Below the pieces are notes generated by a model. The model searched no databases. It was not told the DNA's origin and was given only the letters and a program-made list of their open reading frames with translations. From positions 61,916-125,915 of the forward strand of contig NZ_SADR02000023.1 in NCBI RefSeq assembly GCF_004010325.2: a DNA stretch of 64,000 bases. Reading direction: 5' to 3'. A program made the translations under genes and the position numbers. How positions within the stretch are numbered: position 1 is the stretch's first letter; each line of letters opens with the position of its first letter. The stretch comes from Mesorhizobium sp. M00.F.Ca.ET.216.01.1.1 (lineage in GTDB: Bacteria > Pseudomonadota > Alphaproteobacteria > Rhizobiales > Rhizobiaceae). Below, piece by piece: positions 24,292 to 33,736 of this stretch.

Positions 24292-24314
24292 ACCGCCATG
24301 CCCTGGTTACAGCC

Positions 24315-24530
24315 ATGTCCTGGTTGAAGATCATGCGTCGCAACGTTCGGCGTCGCGCCGATCGTGAGGGGGAGGCAACTCCTCCTCCGTTCCCGCCCAT
24401 GTCCACGTTCCTCGGCATTGCGGCAGCCATGATCGTGATCTGGTTGCTGGCCTATGGGCTTCCGCATCTTCTTTCGGCATCCGATCGATCGGTGCCATCC
24501 AACAATATCGACACTGGAGCCACCAAATGA
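24315..24530 (+). CDS. small membrane protein inserted between kdpA and kdpB
   Basis: A frame of 71 codons. The N-terminal 28 residues are strongly basic (KIMRRNVRRRADREG), then one membrane helix follows (FLGIAAAMIVIWLLAYGLPH). The TGA overlaps the kdpB ATG (ATGA), good evidence that it is translated and coupled to kdpB. No clear ribosome site precedes ATG 24315; ATG 24399 would give a shorter helix-only form. I do not know a named family. It could be a Kdp accessory peptide. Confidence 0.5.
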   Translation: MSWLKIMRRNVRRRADREGEATPPPFPPMSTFLGIAAAMIVIWLLAYGLPHLLSASDRSVPSNNIDTGATK

Positions 24531-26620
24531 GCCAGTCCAAATCCGCGAGCATCATGGATGCCCGCATCTTGCTGCCCGCTATTGGCGGAGCCTTCAGGAA
24601 ATTGAATCCGCGCACGCTGGTCAGGAATCCGGTGATGTTCGTTGTCGCCATCGTCTCGGCGCTCACCACCGTCCTCTTCGTCAAGGACCTCGTCACCGGT
24701 GGCGGCGATCTGGGCTTCACCCTGCAGATCATCATCTGGCTATGGTTCACCGTGCTTTTCGCCAACTTCGCCGAGGCGGTGGCTGAGGGCCGCGGCAAGG
24801 CGCAGGCCGACTCGCTGCGCCGGGCGCGGACCGAAGCCCAGGCCAAGCTGCTGACCGGCGACGACCGCACCAGGTTCAAGCTGGTGCCCGGCACCAGCCT
24901 GAAGGTCGGCGACATCGTGCTCGTCGAGGCCGGCGACATCATCCCGTCGGACGGCGAAGTGGTCGAAGGCGTCGCCTCGGTCAATGAAGCCGCGATCACC
25001 GGCGAATCCGCGCCTGTGATCCGCGAATCCGGCGGCGACCGTTCGGCCGTGACCGGCGGCACGCAGGTTCTGTCCGACTGGATCCGCGTGCGCATCACTG
25101 CAGCTTCCGGCCATACGTTTCTTGATCGCATGATCTCGCTGGTCGAAGGCGCCGAGCGCCAGAAGACACCGAACGAGATCGCGCTCAACATCCTGCTGGT
25201 CGGCATGACGCTGATCTTTGTGCTGGCGACAGCAACGATTCCCAGTTTTGCTTCCTATTCGGGCGGCTATATCTCGGTGACCGTGCTGGTCGCCCTGTTC
25301 GTGACCTTGATCCCGACGACGATCGGCGCTCTGCTCTCGGCCATCGGCATCGCCGGCATGGACCGCCTGGTGCGGTTCAACGTACTGGCCATGTCGGGCC
25401 GCGCGGTCGAAGCTGCGGGCGACGTCGACACGCTGCTGCTCGACAAGACCGGCACGATCACGCTCGGCAACCGCCAGGCGACGGAATTCCGCCCGGTCAA
25501 GGGCGTCACCGAGCAGGAGCTGGCCGATGCGGCCCAGCTTGCCTCGCTTGCCGACGAAACGCCGGAAGGCCGCTCGATCGTCGTGCTAGCGAAGGAGAAA
25601 TACGCCATCCGCGCCCGCGACATGGCAACGCTGCATGCGACCTTCGTGCCCTTCACCGCGCAGACCCGCATGAGCGGCGTCGACCTGGAAGGCTCCTCGG
25701 TCCGCAAGGGCGCCGTCGATTCCATTCTCGCCCATGTCAACCAATCGACTGTCGCCGCCCATGCTGCGCGCCCCGGCAGCGACACCGTCCGCGACCTCCA
25801 GGCGATCGCCGACGACATCGCCAAGTCCGGCGGCACGCCGCTGGCGGTCGAGCGCGACGGGCGCCTGCTCGGCGTCGTCCACCTCAAGGACATCGTCAAG
25901 GGCGGCATCAGCGAGCGTTTCGCCGAGTTGCGCCGCATGGGCATCCGCACGGTGATGATCACCGGCGACAATCCGATGACGGCGGCGGCAATCGCGGCGG
26001 AAGCCGGCGTTGACGACTTCCTTGCCCAGGCGACGCCCGAGGACAAGCTGAAACTCATCCGCGACGAACAGGCCAAAGGCAAGCTGGTCGCAATGTGCGG
26101 CGACGGCACCAACGATGCGCCAGCCCTTGCGCAGGCTGACGTCGGCGTCGCCATGAACACCGGCACTGTCGCCGCGCGCGAGGCCGGCAACATGGTCGAT
26201 CTCGACAGCGATCCGACCAAGCTGATCGAGATCGTCGAGATCGGCAAGGCGCTGCTGATGACGCGCGGCTCGCTGACGACCTTTTCCATCGCCAACGACG
26301 TGGCCAAGTACTTTGCTATCATCCCGGCAATGTTCGCCGTCTTCTACATCGCACCGGGGCAGACCGCCGGTCCGCTGCAGGCGCTCAACGTCATGCATCT
26401 GGCGACGCCGCAGAGCGCCATCCTGTCGGCCATCATCTTCAACGCGCTGATCATCATAGCGCTGATCCCGCTGTCGCTGAGAGGCGTCAAATATCGTGCG
26501 ATCGGCGCCGGCGCGCTGCTCAGCCGCAACCTTCTCGTCTACGGCCTCGGCGGCATCATCGTCCCCTTCGTCGGCATCAAAGCGATCGACATGGCCATCA
26601 CCGCCCTCGGCCTCGCATAA
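24527..26620 (+). CDS. kdpB: potassium-transporting ATPase ATP-binding subunit KdpB
   Basis: 697 residues, a P-type ATPase. The phosphorylated aspartate is D306 in LLLDKTGTITLGN; the actuator loop AAITGESAPVIRESGGDRSA (about 155-174) and hinge MCGDGTNDAPALAQAD (about 523-538) are intact. It hydrolyses ATP to drive K+ uptake through KdpA. The start overlaps the stop of the preceding small gene, and kdpC follows 11 bases later. Confidence 0.97.
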   Translation: MSQSKSASIMDARILLPAIGGAFRKLNPRTLVRNPVMFVVAIVSALTTVLFVKDLVTGGGDLGFTLQIIIWLWFTVLFANFAEAVAEGRGKAQADSLRRARTEAQAKLLTGDDRTRFKLVPGTSLKVGDIVLVEAGDIIPSDGEVVEGVASVNEAAITGESAPVIRESGGDRSAVTGGTQVLSDWIRVRITAASGHTFLDRMISLVEGAERQKTPNEIALNILLVGMTLIFVLATATIPSFASYSGGYISVTVLVALFVTLIPTTIGALLSAIGIAGMDRLVRFNVLAMSGRAVEAAGDVDTLLLDKTGTITLGNRQATEFRPVKGVTEQELADAAQLASLADETPEGRSIVVLAKEKYAIRARDMATLHATFVPFTAQTRMSGVDLEGSSVRKGAVDSILAHVNQSTVAAHAARPGSDTVRDLQAIADDIAKSGGTPLAVERDGRLLGVVHLKDIVKGGISERFAELRRMGIRTVMITGDNPMTAAAIAAEAGVDDFLAQATPEDKLKLIRDEQAKGKLVAMCGDGTNDAPALAQADVGVAMNTGTVAAREAGNMVDLDSDPTKLIEIVEIGKALLMTRGSLTTFSIANDVAKYFAIIPAMFAVFYIAPGQTAGPLQALNVMHLATPQSAILSAIIFNALIIIALIPLSLRGVKYRAIGAGALLSRNLLVYGLGGIIVPFVGIKAIDMAITALGLA

Positions 26621-26631
26621 GGAACCACGTC

Positions 26632-27201
26632 ATGCTCAGACAAATCAGACCCGCGATCGTCATGATCGTTTTCTTCACCGTCCTGACCGGTCTTATCTAT
26701 CCGATCGGCATGACCGGTATTGCCCAGGCGCTGTTTCCGCACCAGGCCAATGGCAGCCTGATCGAGAAGGATGGCAAGGTCGTCGGTTCCGAACTGATCG
26801 GCCAGGCATTCGCCGGCGATCGCTATTTCCATGGCCGCCCCTCGGCAGCCGGCGACGGCTACAATGCCGCCGCTTCCAGCGGCTCGAATCTCGGCCCGAC
26901 CAACGCCAAGCTGATCGACCGCATCAAGGGCGACGCCGGCAAATTGAAGGCTGAAAACCCGAGCCAGCCGGTGCCGATGGATCTGGTCACCACGTCAGGC
27001 AGCGGCCTCGACCCGCATGTCAGCACCGAAGCCGCCTATTTCCAGGTCGCCAGGGTGGCCAAGGCCAGGGGCGTCGATGAAGCGAAGATCAAATCGCTTG
27101 TCGACAGTCATATCGAGGACCGGCAGCTCGGCTTCATCGGCGAGCCGGTCGTCAATGTGCTGGCCCTCAACCTTGCGCTGGACGAAGCGACCAGGCAATG
27201 A
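26632..27201 (+). CDS. kdpC: potassium-transporting ATPase subunit KdpC
   Basis: 189 residues. One N-terminal membrane helix (VMIVFFTVLTGLIYPIGMTG) precedes a periplasmic domain with the KdpC motifs FAGDRYFHGRPSAAGDGYN and TSGSGLDPHVSTEAAYFQV. KdpC assists nucleotide binding and complex assembly. Together with kdpF, A and B the set is complete. Confidence 0.95.
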   Translation: MLRQIRPAIVMIVFFTVLTGLIYPIGMTGIAQALFPHQANGSLIEKDGKVVGSELIGQAFAGDRYFHGRPSAAGDGYNAAASSGSNLGPTNAKLIDRIKGDAGKLKAENPSQPVPMDLVTTSGSGLDPHVSTEAAYFQVARVAKARGVDEAKIKSLVDSHIEDRQLGFIGEPVVNVLALNLALDEATRQ

Positions 27202-27253
27202 GCGACTGCGCCGGGATCGACACCGAAGCCGGCGCCGTTCATGATCCACACCG

Positions 27254-29992
27254 ATGGCAATGCCGGACGACAGAAGCAACGAAACCAGGCCCTCTCCCGA
27301 CGCGCTGCTCGAGCATGCCGAGCGGGAGGAGCGCGGTCGCCTGAGGATATTTCTCGGCGCCGCACCCGGCGTCGGCAAGACCTACGAGATGCTTATGTCG
27401 GGCCGCGCCAGGCTGGCCGACGGGATGGACGTGGTGATCGGCGTCGTCGAGACGCACGGCCGCCAGGAAACCCAGGCGCTGGTGGAATACTATGAGCTGA
27501 TCCCGCGCCGCAAGGTCGACTACAAGGGACGCATCCTCGAGGAGATGGATCTCGACGCCATCCTCGCCCGGCGCCCTGCCCTGGTCCTCGTCGACGAGCT
27601 CGCCCATACCAACGCCCCCGGCAGCCGCCATCCCAAGCGCTACCTCGACGTACAGGAAATCCTGACGCAAGGCATCGACGTCTACACGACGCTCAACATC
27701 CAGCATGTCGAGAGCCTGAACGATGTCGTGGCGCAGATCACACGGGTCAGGGTTCGCGAAACAGTCCCCGATTCCATCATCGACCAGGCCGACGACATCG
27801 AGATCATCGACCTCACCCCCGACGATCTGATCAAGCGGCTCGAGGAAGGCAAGGTCTACCTCCCGAATACGGCCCAGCGCGCGATCGAGAACTATTTCTC
27901 GCCGGGCAATCTGACTGCGCTCAGGGAACTGGCGCTCCGCCGCACCGCCCAGCGCGTCGACGAGCAGTTGCTGACCCACATGCAGGCCCACGCCATCCCC
28001 GGGCCGTGGGCGGCTAGCGAGCGTGTCCTGGTCTGGGTCGACGAGGATCCGCGCAGCGCCTCGCTCGTGCGCTATGCCCGCCGCCAGGCCGAGCGGCTTC
28101 GCGCATCCTGGCTGGCGCTCTATGTCGAGACACCGCGTTCGACCGGCCTGTCCGAGCAGGATCGCGACAGGCTTGCAGCAACACTTCGCCTGGCTGAAAA
28201 ATTGGGCGGCGTTGCCGTCACCATACCCGGCCAGGACGTCGCCGCCGACGTCCTTCGCTACGCGGCGGCAAACAACGTCACCCACATCATCACTGGCAAG
28301 CCACGCAAGCCGCGCTGGCGGCAATTGTTCGACGGCTCCGTTACCTATGATCTGATACGCGACGCCGGCAAGATCAGCATTCATGTCGTCTCCGGCGACG
28401 ATCACCAACAGGCGCAGCCGTCACGGGGCGTGACCACCGCCCAACCACCGCGCCTCGACATCAGGCCTTATCTGATGGTCACCGGCTATGTCGTCGCGGC
28501 ATTGCTGTTTGGCGAATTGCTGTCGCGCGTGCTCGACGTGCGCAACATCACCCTAGTCTTCCTCATGGCGGTGCTGGCGTCGGCGGTAACGGCGGGGCTG
28601 TGGCCGGCGATATTCGCTTCCGTTCTCAGCGCCACGGCTTTCAACTTCTTCTTTCTCGACCCGCTGTACACGTTCAACATCAGCGACCCGGAAAGCGCTG
28701 TCGCGCTCGCCTTCTTCTTCTGCGTGGCGATCATCGCCAGCAATCTGACAGCGCGGGTGCAGCGCCAGGCGGTGGCGGCACGGTCGCGCGCCCGCACCAC
28801 CGAGGACCTGTATCTGTTCTCGAAGAAGCTCGCCGGAACCGGCACGCTCGACGACGTTCTGTGGGCCACCGCCTTCCAGATCGCCTCGATGCTGAAGCTG
28901 CGCGTCGTGCTGCTTCTGCCTGAGAACGGCACCATCGCGGTCAAGGCCGGCTATCCGCCCGACGACACGTTGGCTGAGGCGGACATTGCTGCGGCACTCT
29001 GGGCCTGGGAGCACAACCGCGCTGCCGGGCGCGGCGCCGACACGCTCCCCGGGGCAAAGCGCCTCTATCTTCCTCTGCGGACAGGGCGTACGGCCGTGGG
29101 TGTCGTCGGCCTCGACAACGACAAGCAGGGGCCGCTGCTGACGCCGGAACAGCAGCGTCTTCTCGATGCGCTCGCCGACCAGGCCGCGGTCGCCATCGAA
29201 CGCATCCAGCTCGTCGCCGACGTCGACCGCGCCAGGCTCGCGGCCGAGGCAGACCGCCTGCGCTCGGCGCTGCTCACCTCCATTTCCCATGACCTGAAAA
29301 CGCCACTCGCAGCCATCATGGGCGCCGCCGGCACGCTCAGGGACTTCACGGCCGCACTTCCCGAACAGGACCGGGCAGAGCTGCTGTCGACCGTGCTCGA
29401 TGAATCGGAAAGGCTGAACCGCTTCATTGCCAATCTGCTCGATATGACCAAGATAGAATCCGGCACGATGGAGCCGAACTACGCGTTCCACTATGTCGGC
29501 GACATTGTCGGCTCCGCCCTGGATCGGGCCAGGAAAATCATCGGCGAGCACAAGACCGAGATAGACATCCCCTCGGATCTGCCGATGTTGAAGCTCGACC
29601 CTGTCCTGTTCGAGCAAGTGCTGTTCAACCTCCTCGACAACGCCGCAAAATACGCGCCGTCGGGTTCGACGATCCGCATGCAGGGCTGGGCCGACAACGG
29701 TTCCGTCAGCCTGCAGATCATGGATGAGGGACCGGGCATTCCGCCGGTGGATCTGGAACGCGTTTTCGACACCTTTTACCGCGTGCGCAAACGCGATCAG
29801 GTCCGCGCCGGCACCGGGCTTGGACTCTCGATCTGCCGCGGCTTCATCGAGGCGATGGGCGGCACGATCTCGGCGGCAAACAGGACCGATCGCTCGGGTG
29901 CGGTTTTCACCATCAGGATGCCGGTGCCGGCAGAGCAACCCGATGTCGACGGAACCGATACGGACGACCAAGATGTTGGTGACTTGGCATGA
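27254..29992 (+). CDS. kdpD: sensor histidine kinase KdpD
   Basis: 912 residues. An N-terminal KdpD domain with Walker A GAAPGVGKTYEML (about 35-47) is followed by a universal-stress-like domain, four membrane helices (about 400-495), a GAF-like region, HisKA with the phospho-acceptor H679 in SISHDLKTPLAAIMGA, and an ATPase domain (NLLDNAAKYAPSG, DEGPGIPP). It senses K+ limitation or osmotic stress and phosphorylates KdpE. Full-length, unlike the N-terminal-only KdpD of some bacteria. It follows kdpC by 52 bases and overlaps kdpE by 4. Confidence 0.95.
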   Translation: MAMPDDRSNETRPSPDALLEHAEREERGRLRIFLGAAPGVGKTYEMLMSGRARLADGMDVVIGVVETHGRQETQALVEYYELIPRRKVDYKGRILEEMDLDAILARRPALVLVDELAHTNAPGSRHPKRYLDVQEILTQGIDVYTTLNIQHVESLNDVVAQITRVRVRETVPDSIIDQADDIEIIDLTPDDLIKRLEEGKVYLPNTAQRAIENYFSPGNLTALRELALRRTAQRVDEQLLTHMQAHAIPGPWAASERVLVWVDEDPRSASLVRYARRQAERLRASWLALYVETPRSTGLSEQDRDRLAATLRLAEKLGGVAVTIPGQDVAADVLRYAAANNVTHIITGKPRKPRWRQLFDGSVTYDLIRDAGKISIHVVSGDDHQQAQPSRGVTTAQPPRLDIRPYLMVTGYVVAALLFGELLSRVLDVRNITLVFLMAVLASAVTAGLWPAIFASVLSATAFNFFFLDPLYTFNISDPESAVALAFFFCVAIIASNLTARVQRQAVAARSRARTTEDLYLFSKKLAGTGTLDDVLWATAFQIASMLKLRVVLLLPENGTIAVKAGYPPDDTLAEADIAAALWAWEHNRAAGRGADTLPGAKRLYLPLRTGRTAVGVVGLDNDKQGPLLTPEQQRLLDALADQAAVAIERIQLVADVDRARLAAEADRLRSALLTSISHDLKTPLAAIMGAAGTLRDFTAALPEQDRAELLSTVLDESERLNRFIANLLDMTKIESGTMEPNYAFHYVGDIVGSALDRARKIIGEHKTEIDIPSDLPMLKLDPVLFEQVLFNLLDNAAKYAPSGSTIRMQGWADNGSVSLQIMDEGPGIPPVDLERVFDTFYRVRKRDQVRAGTGLGLSICRGFIEAMGGTISAANRTDRSGAVFTIRMPVPAEQPDVDGTDTDDQDVGDLA

Positions 29993-30681
29993 CGAATTCG
30001 AACGTCAGGATATTGGTCGTCGACGACGAACCGCCGATCCGGAAGCTGCTTCGGGTCGGGCTCGGCAGCCAGGGTTATGCGGTCAGCGAGGCGCCGAATG
30101 CCAAGGCCGCGATCGAACTCGTGGAGACGGAAAGACCGGACCTTATCCTGCTCGATCTCGGCCTGCCCGGCATGGGCGGCCACGACCTCCTGCGCAAATG
30201 GCGCGACGACGGGCTGGATGTTCCCGTGGTCATCCTTTCCAGCCGCACCGATGAGGCCGGCATCGTCTCGGCACTTGAACTCGGCGCCGACGACTATGTC
30301 ACCAAGCCGTTCGGCATGAACGAACTGGTGGCACGCATCCGGGTTGCACTCCGCCACAAGTTCCAGCAGCAGGGCGAGAAGCCGGTGTTCCGCTCCGGCG
30401 ATCTGTCCGTCGACCTGGTGAAGCGCATCGTCCAGGTCGAGGGCAAGGAGGTAAAGCTCTCTCCCAAAGAATACGACATCCTGCGCATCCTGGTGCAGCA
30501 TGCAGGCAAGGTTCTCACCCACCATTTTCTGCTGAAGCAGGTCTGGGGCGATTCGACCGACGTGCAATATCTCAGGGTCTATGTCCGGCAGCTCAGGCAA
30601 AAGATCGAGAAAACGCCCGACCAGCCGCGCTACATCACGACCGAGACCGGCGTCGGATACCGCCTGCGCGACGTCGACTGA
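29989..30681 (+). CDS. kdpE: response regulator KdpE
   Basis: 230 residues of the OmpR/PhoB class. The receiver has DDE near residues 10-12, the phosphorylated aspartate in LILLDLGLPGMGG (about 52) and the lysine in YVTKPFGMNE. The winged-helix output ends RQKIEKTPDQPRYI then GYRLRDVD. It activates the kdp operon when phosphorylated by KdpD. Its ATG overlaps the kdpD stop. Confidence 0.95.
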   Translation: MTNSNVRILVVDDEPPIRKLLRVGLGSQGYAVSEAPNAKAAIELVETERPDLILLDLGLPGMGGHDLLRKWRDDGLDVPVVILSSRTDEAGIVSALELGADDYVTKPFGMNELVARIRVALRHKFQQQGEKPVFRSGDLSVDLVKRIVQVEGKEVKLSPKEYDILRILVQHAGKVLTHHFLLKQVWGDSTDVQYLRVYVRQLRQKIEKTPDQPRYITTETGVGYRLRDVD

Positions 30682-30769
30682 AACACGGCCGCAATTCACC
30701 CGAACCATGGCAATGCCGGGCAAACACCCTATATGTCCTGCGGGTTGTGTTTCGTACGGGAGCGAAGGA

Positions 30770-31075
30770 ATGTCGGCGCTTCGTCTATCGACAGTTCTTG
30801 TGTCGGCAACGCTGGCAACGGCAATGTTGCCTAGTGCAAGCCTGTCTGCTTCAGCGCAGGTCGTGAATCCCGCCGATCGCAACCTGCTGGTCCAGCAAAA
30901 CGAGTTGCAGATGCTGGAAAACAGGCTGCAGAGGCAGCAATTTCAGCAGCAGCAACAGCAGTTCCGCGCCCAGGATCGCCAGATCGCGCCGCTGCCTCGA
31001 CCCGAGGTGCCTCAGGTCAAGCCAAGCTGCCAATTACAGCCGTCGGGCAGCAGTTTTGTAAGCACTTGCCGCTGA
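30770..31075 (+). CDS. small secreted glutamine-rich protein
   Basis: 101 residues. The N terminus STVLVSATLATAMLPSASLS with SASAQ is a Sec signal peptide, probably cut after ASA. The mature part is helical and Gln-rich (NRLQRQQFQQQQQQFRAQD), predicted to form a short coiled coil, then a proline stretch and two cysteines near the C terminus (PSCQLQPSGSSFVSTCR) that could form a disulfide. Probably periplasmic. No known family. Confidence 0.6.
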   Translation: MSALRLSTVLVSATLATAMLPSASLSASAQVVNPADRNLLVQQNELQMLENRLQRQQFQQQQQQFRAQDRQIAPLPRPEVPQVKPSCQLQPSGSSFVSTCR

Positions 31076-31188
31076 CAAGCCGGCGCTTTCCATTTATTTA
31101 GCCGACTTATCTGCCTGAAATGCCGCATTGCGTAGAAGGTGGGTTTTGCAAAAGAGTAACCCCTTCGGCAAGTTCGACTGGATTCCGC

Positions 31189-31665
31189 ATGGCAGCGACA
31201 AAGAGGAAAGCGGTACGCAAGGCAAAGAACGGCGAGCGGATCCGCCAGGTGGCAGCCATTCCCTTTCGGGTGAGCGAGCGTGGCGACATCGAGGTATTGC
31301 TGGTCACCTCGCGCACGACGAGGCGCTTCATCGTTCCCAAGGGCTGGCCGATGAAGGGCAAGGGCGGACGCAAGGCGGCCATGATCGAGGCGCGGGAAGA
31401 AGCCGGCGTTCTCGGCAAGACGTTGAAGGAGCCGGCCGGCATCTATTCCTACTGGAAACGGCTGTCGAACCGCTTTGTCCGCGTCGATGTCGTCGTCTAC
31501 CTGCTGGAGGTAGCCGAGGAACTCGCCAACTGGCCGGAGGCGAGAACGCGGCAGCGGGCATGGCTGGCGCCGGCTGACGCGGCGTTGCTCATCGACGAGC
31601 CGGATCTTTCGACGCTGCTGAAGAGCTTGAAGGTTCCCGAACCTGCGCACGCCAACCCGGCCTGA
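31189..31665 (+). CDS. NUDIX hydrolase (DIPP-like)
   Basis: 158 residues. The NUDIX box reads KGWPMKGKGGRKAAMIEARE followed by EAGV (about residues 50-73), retaining the EA-x-EEAG core that binds the metal-diphosphate. The compact form with RRFIVPKGWP before the box is like the rhizobial and eukaryotic diphosphoinositol-polyphosphate phosphohydrolase group. Substrate is uncertain, since group members also cleave diadenosine polyphosphates. ATG 31189 gives the usual basic N terminus. Confidence 0.85.
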   Translation: MAATKRKAVRKAKNGERIRQVAAIPFRVSERGDIEVLLVTSRTTRRFIVPKGWPMKGKGGRKAAMIEAREEAGVLGKTLKEPAGIYSYWKRLSNRFVRVDVVVYLLEVAEELANWPEARTRQRAWLAPADAALLIDEPDLSTLLKSLKVPEPAHANPA

Positions 31666-31674
31666 GGCGACGCC

Positions 31675-32523
31675 TTACCGGTTCTCGTCGGATTCGGGAA
31701 CCGGTCGCACTGGCGTGCCGGTATAGGCCCACAGCCATTCCCGCGGCAACGGTCCCTTGTTGCGCTCGCTCTGCTGCGACTGTTCCCAGGCGTGCGCCAA
31801 TATGCCGACCGAACGCGACAGCACGAACAGGCCGCGCGTCAGCGGCGGCGGGAAGCCGAGCTCGCCATAGATGACGGCAGTGGCGCCGTCGATGTTGAGC
31901 GGGATCTTTTTGCCCTTCCGCCGCGCGACTTCGGCCTCGACCGCCTCGGCGATATCGGCGAAGCGCCCGCTGACGACGCCACGCGCGGCGAAATCGCGGG
32001 TCAGCTCGATGAGGCGCGGCGCGCGCGGATCGACCGGATGGAAACGGTGGCCGAGCCCCGGCACGTAGCCCTTTTCCTCAGCAAAGAACCGATGGAGCCG
32101 CGCCGCCACGGCATCCGTGAGCGTCGTGCCGGCACCGAGCGCCGCGGCGATCTCGCCATAGAAGGAAAGCGCCTGTTCGCCGGCACCCCCATGCACGTCG
32201 CCAAGCACATTGATGGCCGAGGCCATGGCGCTGTTGATGCCGACGCCGCAGGTGGCCGCCATGCGCGCAATGGCGATCGACGGCGCCTGCGGCCCATGGT
32301 CGACGGCCGCACCGAGCGCTATGCCGAGCAGCGCCGCCTGCTCCTCACCAGGCAATTCGCCGCGCAGCATCAGCCAGATCATCGCCGGAAAGCTGACGCG
32401 GCCGATAAGATCCTGGATTTCATAGCCGCGCAGCCGGATGACGCCGGGCCGCATTTCAATGATATCGGTCTGCCACCATTCCTCGCCCCGCTCGCGGCCG
32501 CTCTTTTTCCCAGCGTCGCTCAT
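31675..32523 (-). CDS. citryl-CoA-lyase-like protein (citrate synthase family)
   Basis: 282 residues, shorter than citrate synthase (about 430) but matching stand-alone citryl-CoA lyases that use only the catalytic half. NVLGDVHGGAGEQALSFYGE (about 105-124) and YVPGLGHRFHPVDPRAPRL (about 153-171) carry the active-site histidines, and IDGATAVIYGELGFPP the C-terminal block. Such enzymes cleave a 3-hydroxy-acyl-CoA to acetyl-CoA and a 2-oxo acid. It lies 13 bases after the CoA-transferase gene and is last in the carboxylate operon. Confidence 0.75.
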   Translation of the reverse strand: MSDAGKKSGRERGEEWWQTDIIEMRPGVIRLRGYEIQDLIGRVSFPAMIWLMLRGELPGEEQAALLGIALGAAVDHGPQAPSIAIARMAATCGVGINSAMASAINVLGDVHGGAGEQALSFYGEIAAALGAGTTLTDAVAARLHRFFAEEKGYVPGLGHRFHPVDPRAPRLIELTRDFAARGVVSGRFADIAEAVEAEVARRKGKKIPLNIDGATAVIYGELGFPPPLTRGLFVLSRSVGILAHAWEQSQQSERNKGPLPREWLWAYTGTPVRPVPESDENR

Positions 32524-32536
32524 GCCTGTACCCCTG

Positions 32537-33721
32537 TCATGCCCGCGCCCTTGTCTTGGCGCGCGGCTGCAGGTTGGCGAAGACCTCGTCCATATGTTCG
32601 CCCAGCGCCGGCGGTGGCCTGGTCGGCACGGGAGCCGCGCCATCGACCGTGAAGCCGCCGCGCACGACGGTCAGCGGCTGGTCCATGCCAGGCACACCCT
32701 CGAAGCGGGTCGTCATGCCGCGCTCGGTCACTTGCTGCTCCTCCAACACCTGCGGGATCGTCAGCACCCGGCCCGCCGGCACGCCGGCACGGTTCAGCCT
32801 TTCTTCCCAGATGGCGGCCGGGGCGCTGTGCAGGGCCTCCTCGATCAGCACCTTCAGAGCGGTGCGGTTATGCTTGCGCGTCTCACGCTCGGCAAAACGC
32901 GGATCCGACACCAGGTCCTGCCGCCCGATCAATTGGCAGAGCGTGACGAACTGCTCCTGCTTGTTGGCGGCAATGTTGAGCAGCCCATCGCCGGTGCGAA
33001 ATGCGCCAGACGGCGCCGCTGTCATGTTCTCGTTGCCCATCGGCTGCGGTTCGACGCCCGCCGTCAGATAGTTGGACACCGGCCAGCCAAGCGCGGAGAG
33101 CGTGCATTCGAGCATCGACACATCGAGGAAGGCGCCCTCGCCGCTTGTCTTCTGCTTCACCAGCGCAGCAGTGATGGCAAAGGCACCGACCAGACCACCC
33201 AGCGTATCTGCGACGGGATAGCCGACCCGCAGCGGCGCTGTCTCCGGCGTGCCGGTGATGCTCATGACGCCCGAAAGCCCCTGGATGATCTGGTCGTAGG
33301 CCGGATTGTCGCGCATCGGCCCGGTCTGGCCGAAGCCCGATATCGCGCAATAGACAAGGCCGGGACGGACCTCTTTCAGCCTGGCGGAGCCGAGGCCCAG
33401 CCGGTCCATCACGCCGGGGCGGAAATTCTCGACCAGCGCGTCGGCGGAGGCGACCAGATCGAGGAAACGCTCGCGATCGGCCTCCATCTTGAGATCGAGC
33501 ACCACCGACCGTTTGCCGGCGTTCTGGGCCAGGAACGAAGCGCCCATTCCGGCTTTGTTGAGTTCCGGCGAGGCGCCGAGCTGGCGCGCCAGATCGCCGC
33601 CTTGCGGCACCTCGACCTTGATCACATCGGCGCCGAGCAGAGCTAGCTGATAGGCGCAGTAAGGACCGGCCAGAACATTGGTCAGGTCGAGGACGCGGAT
33701 GCCGGAAAGCAGATCGGTCAT
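32537..33721 (-). CDS. CaiB/BaiF (family III) CoA-transferase
   Basis: 394 residues. GIRVLDLTNVLAGPYCAYQL at the N terminus and the aspartate in NPAYDQIIQGLSGVMSITG (about residues 160-178) are typical of formyl-CoA-transferase-like enzymes, which move CoA between carboxylic acids through that aspartyl residue. It lies between tctA and the citryl-CoA-lyase-like gene, 15 bases after tctA. This suggests it activates the acid imported by TctABC so that the lyase can split it. Donor and acceptor are unknown. Confidence 0.85.
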   Translation of the reverse strand: MTDLLSGIRVLDLTNVLAGPYCAYQLALLGADVIKVEVPQGGDLARQLGASPELNKAGMGASFLAQNAGKRSVVLDLKMEADRERFLDLVASADALVENFRPGVMDRLGLGSARLKEVRPGLVYCAISGFGQTGPMRDNPAYDQIIQGLSGVMSITGTPETAPLRVGYPVADTLGGLVGAFAITAALVKQKTSGEGAFLDVSMLECTLSALGWPVSNYLTAGVEPQPMGNENMTAAPSGAFRTGDGLLNIAANKQEQFVTLCQLIGRQDLVSDPRFAERETRKHNRTALKVLIEEALHSAPAAIWEERLNRAGVPAGRVLTIPQVLEEQQVTERGMTTRFEGVPGMDQPLTVVRGGFTVDGAAPVPTRPPPALGEHMDEVFANLQPRAKTRARA

Positions 33722-33736
33722 GACGTCACAAGCAGG

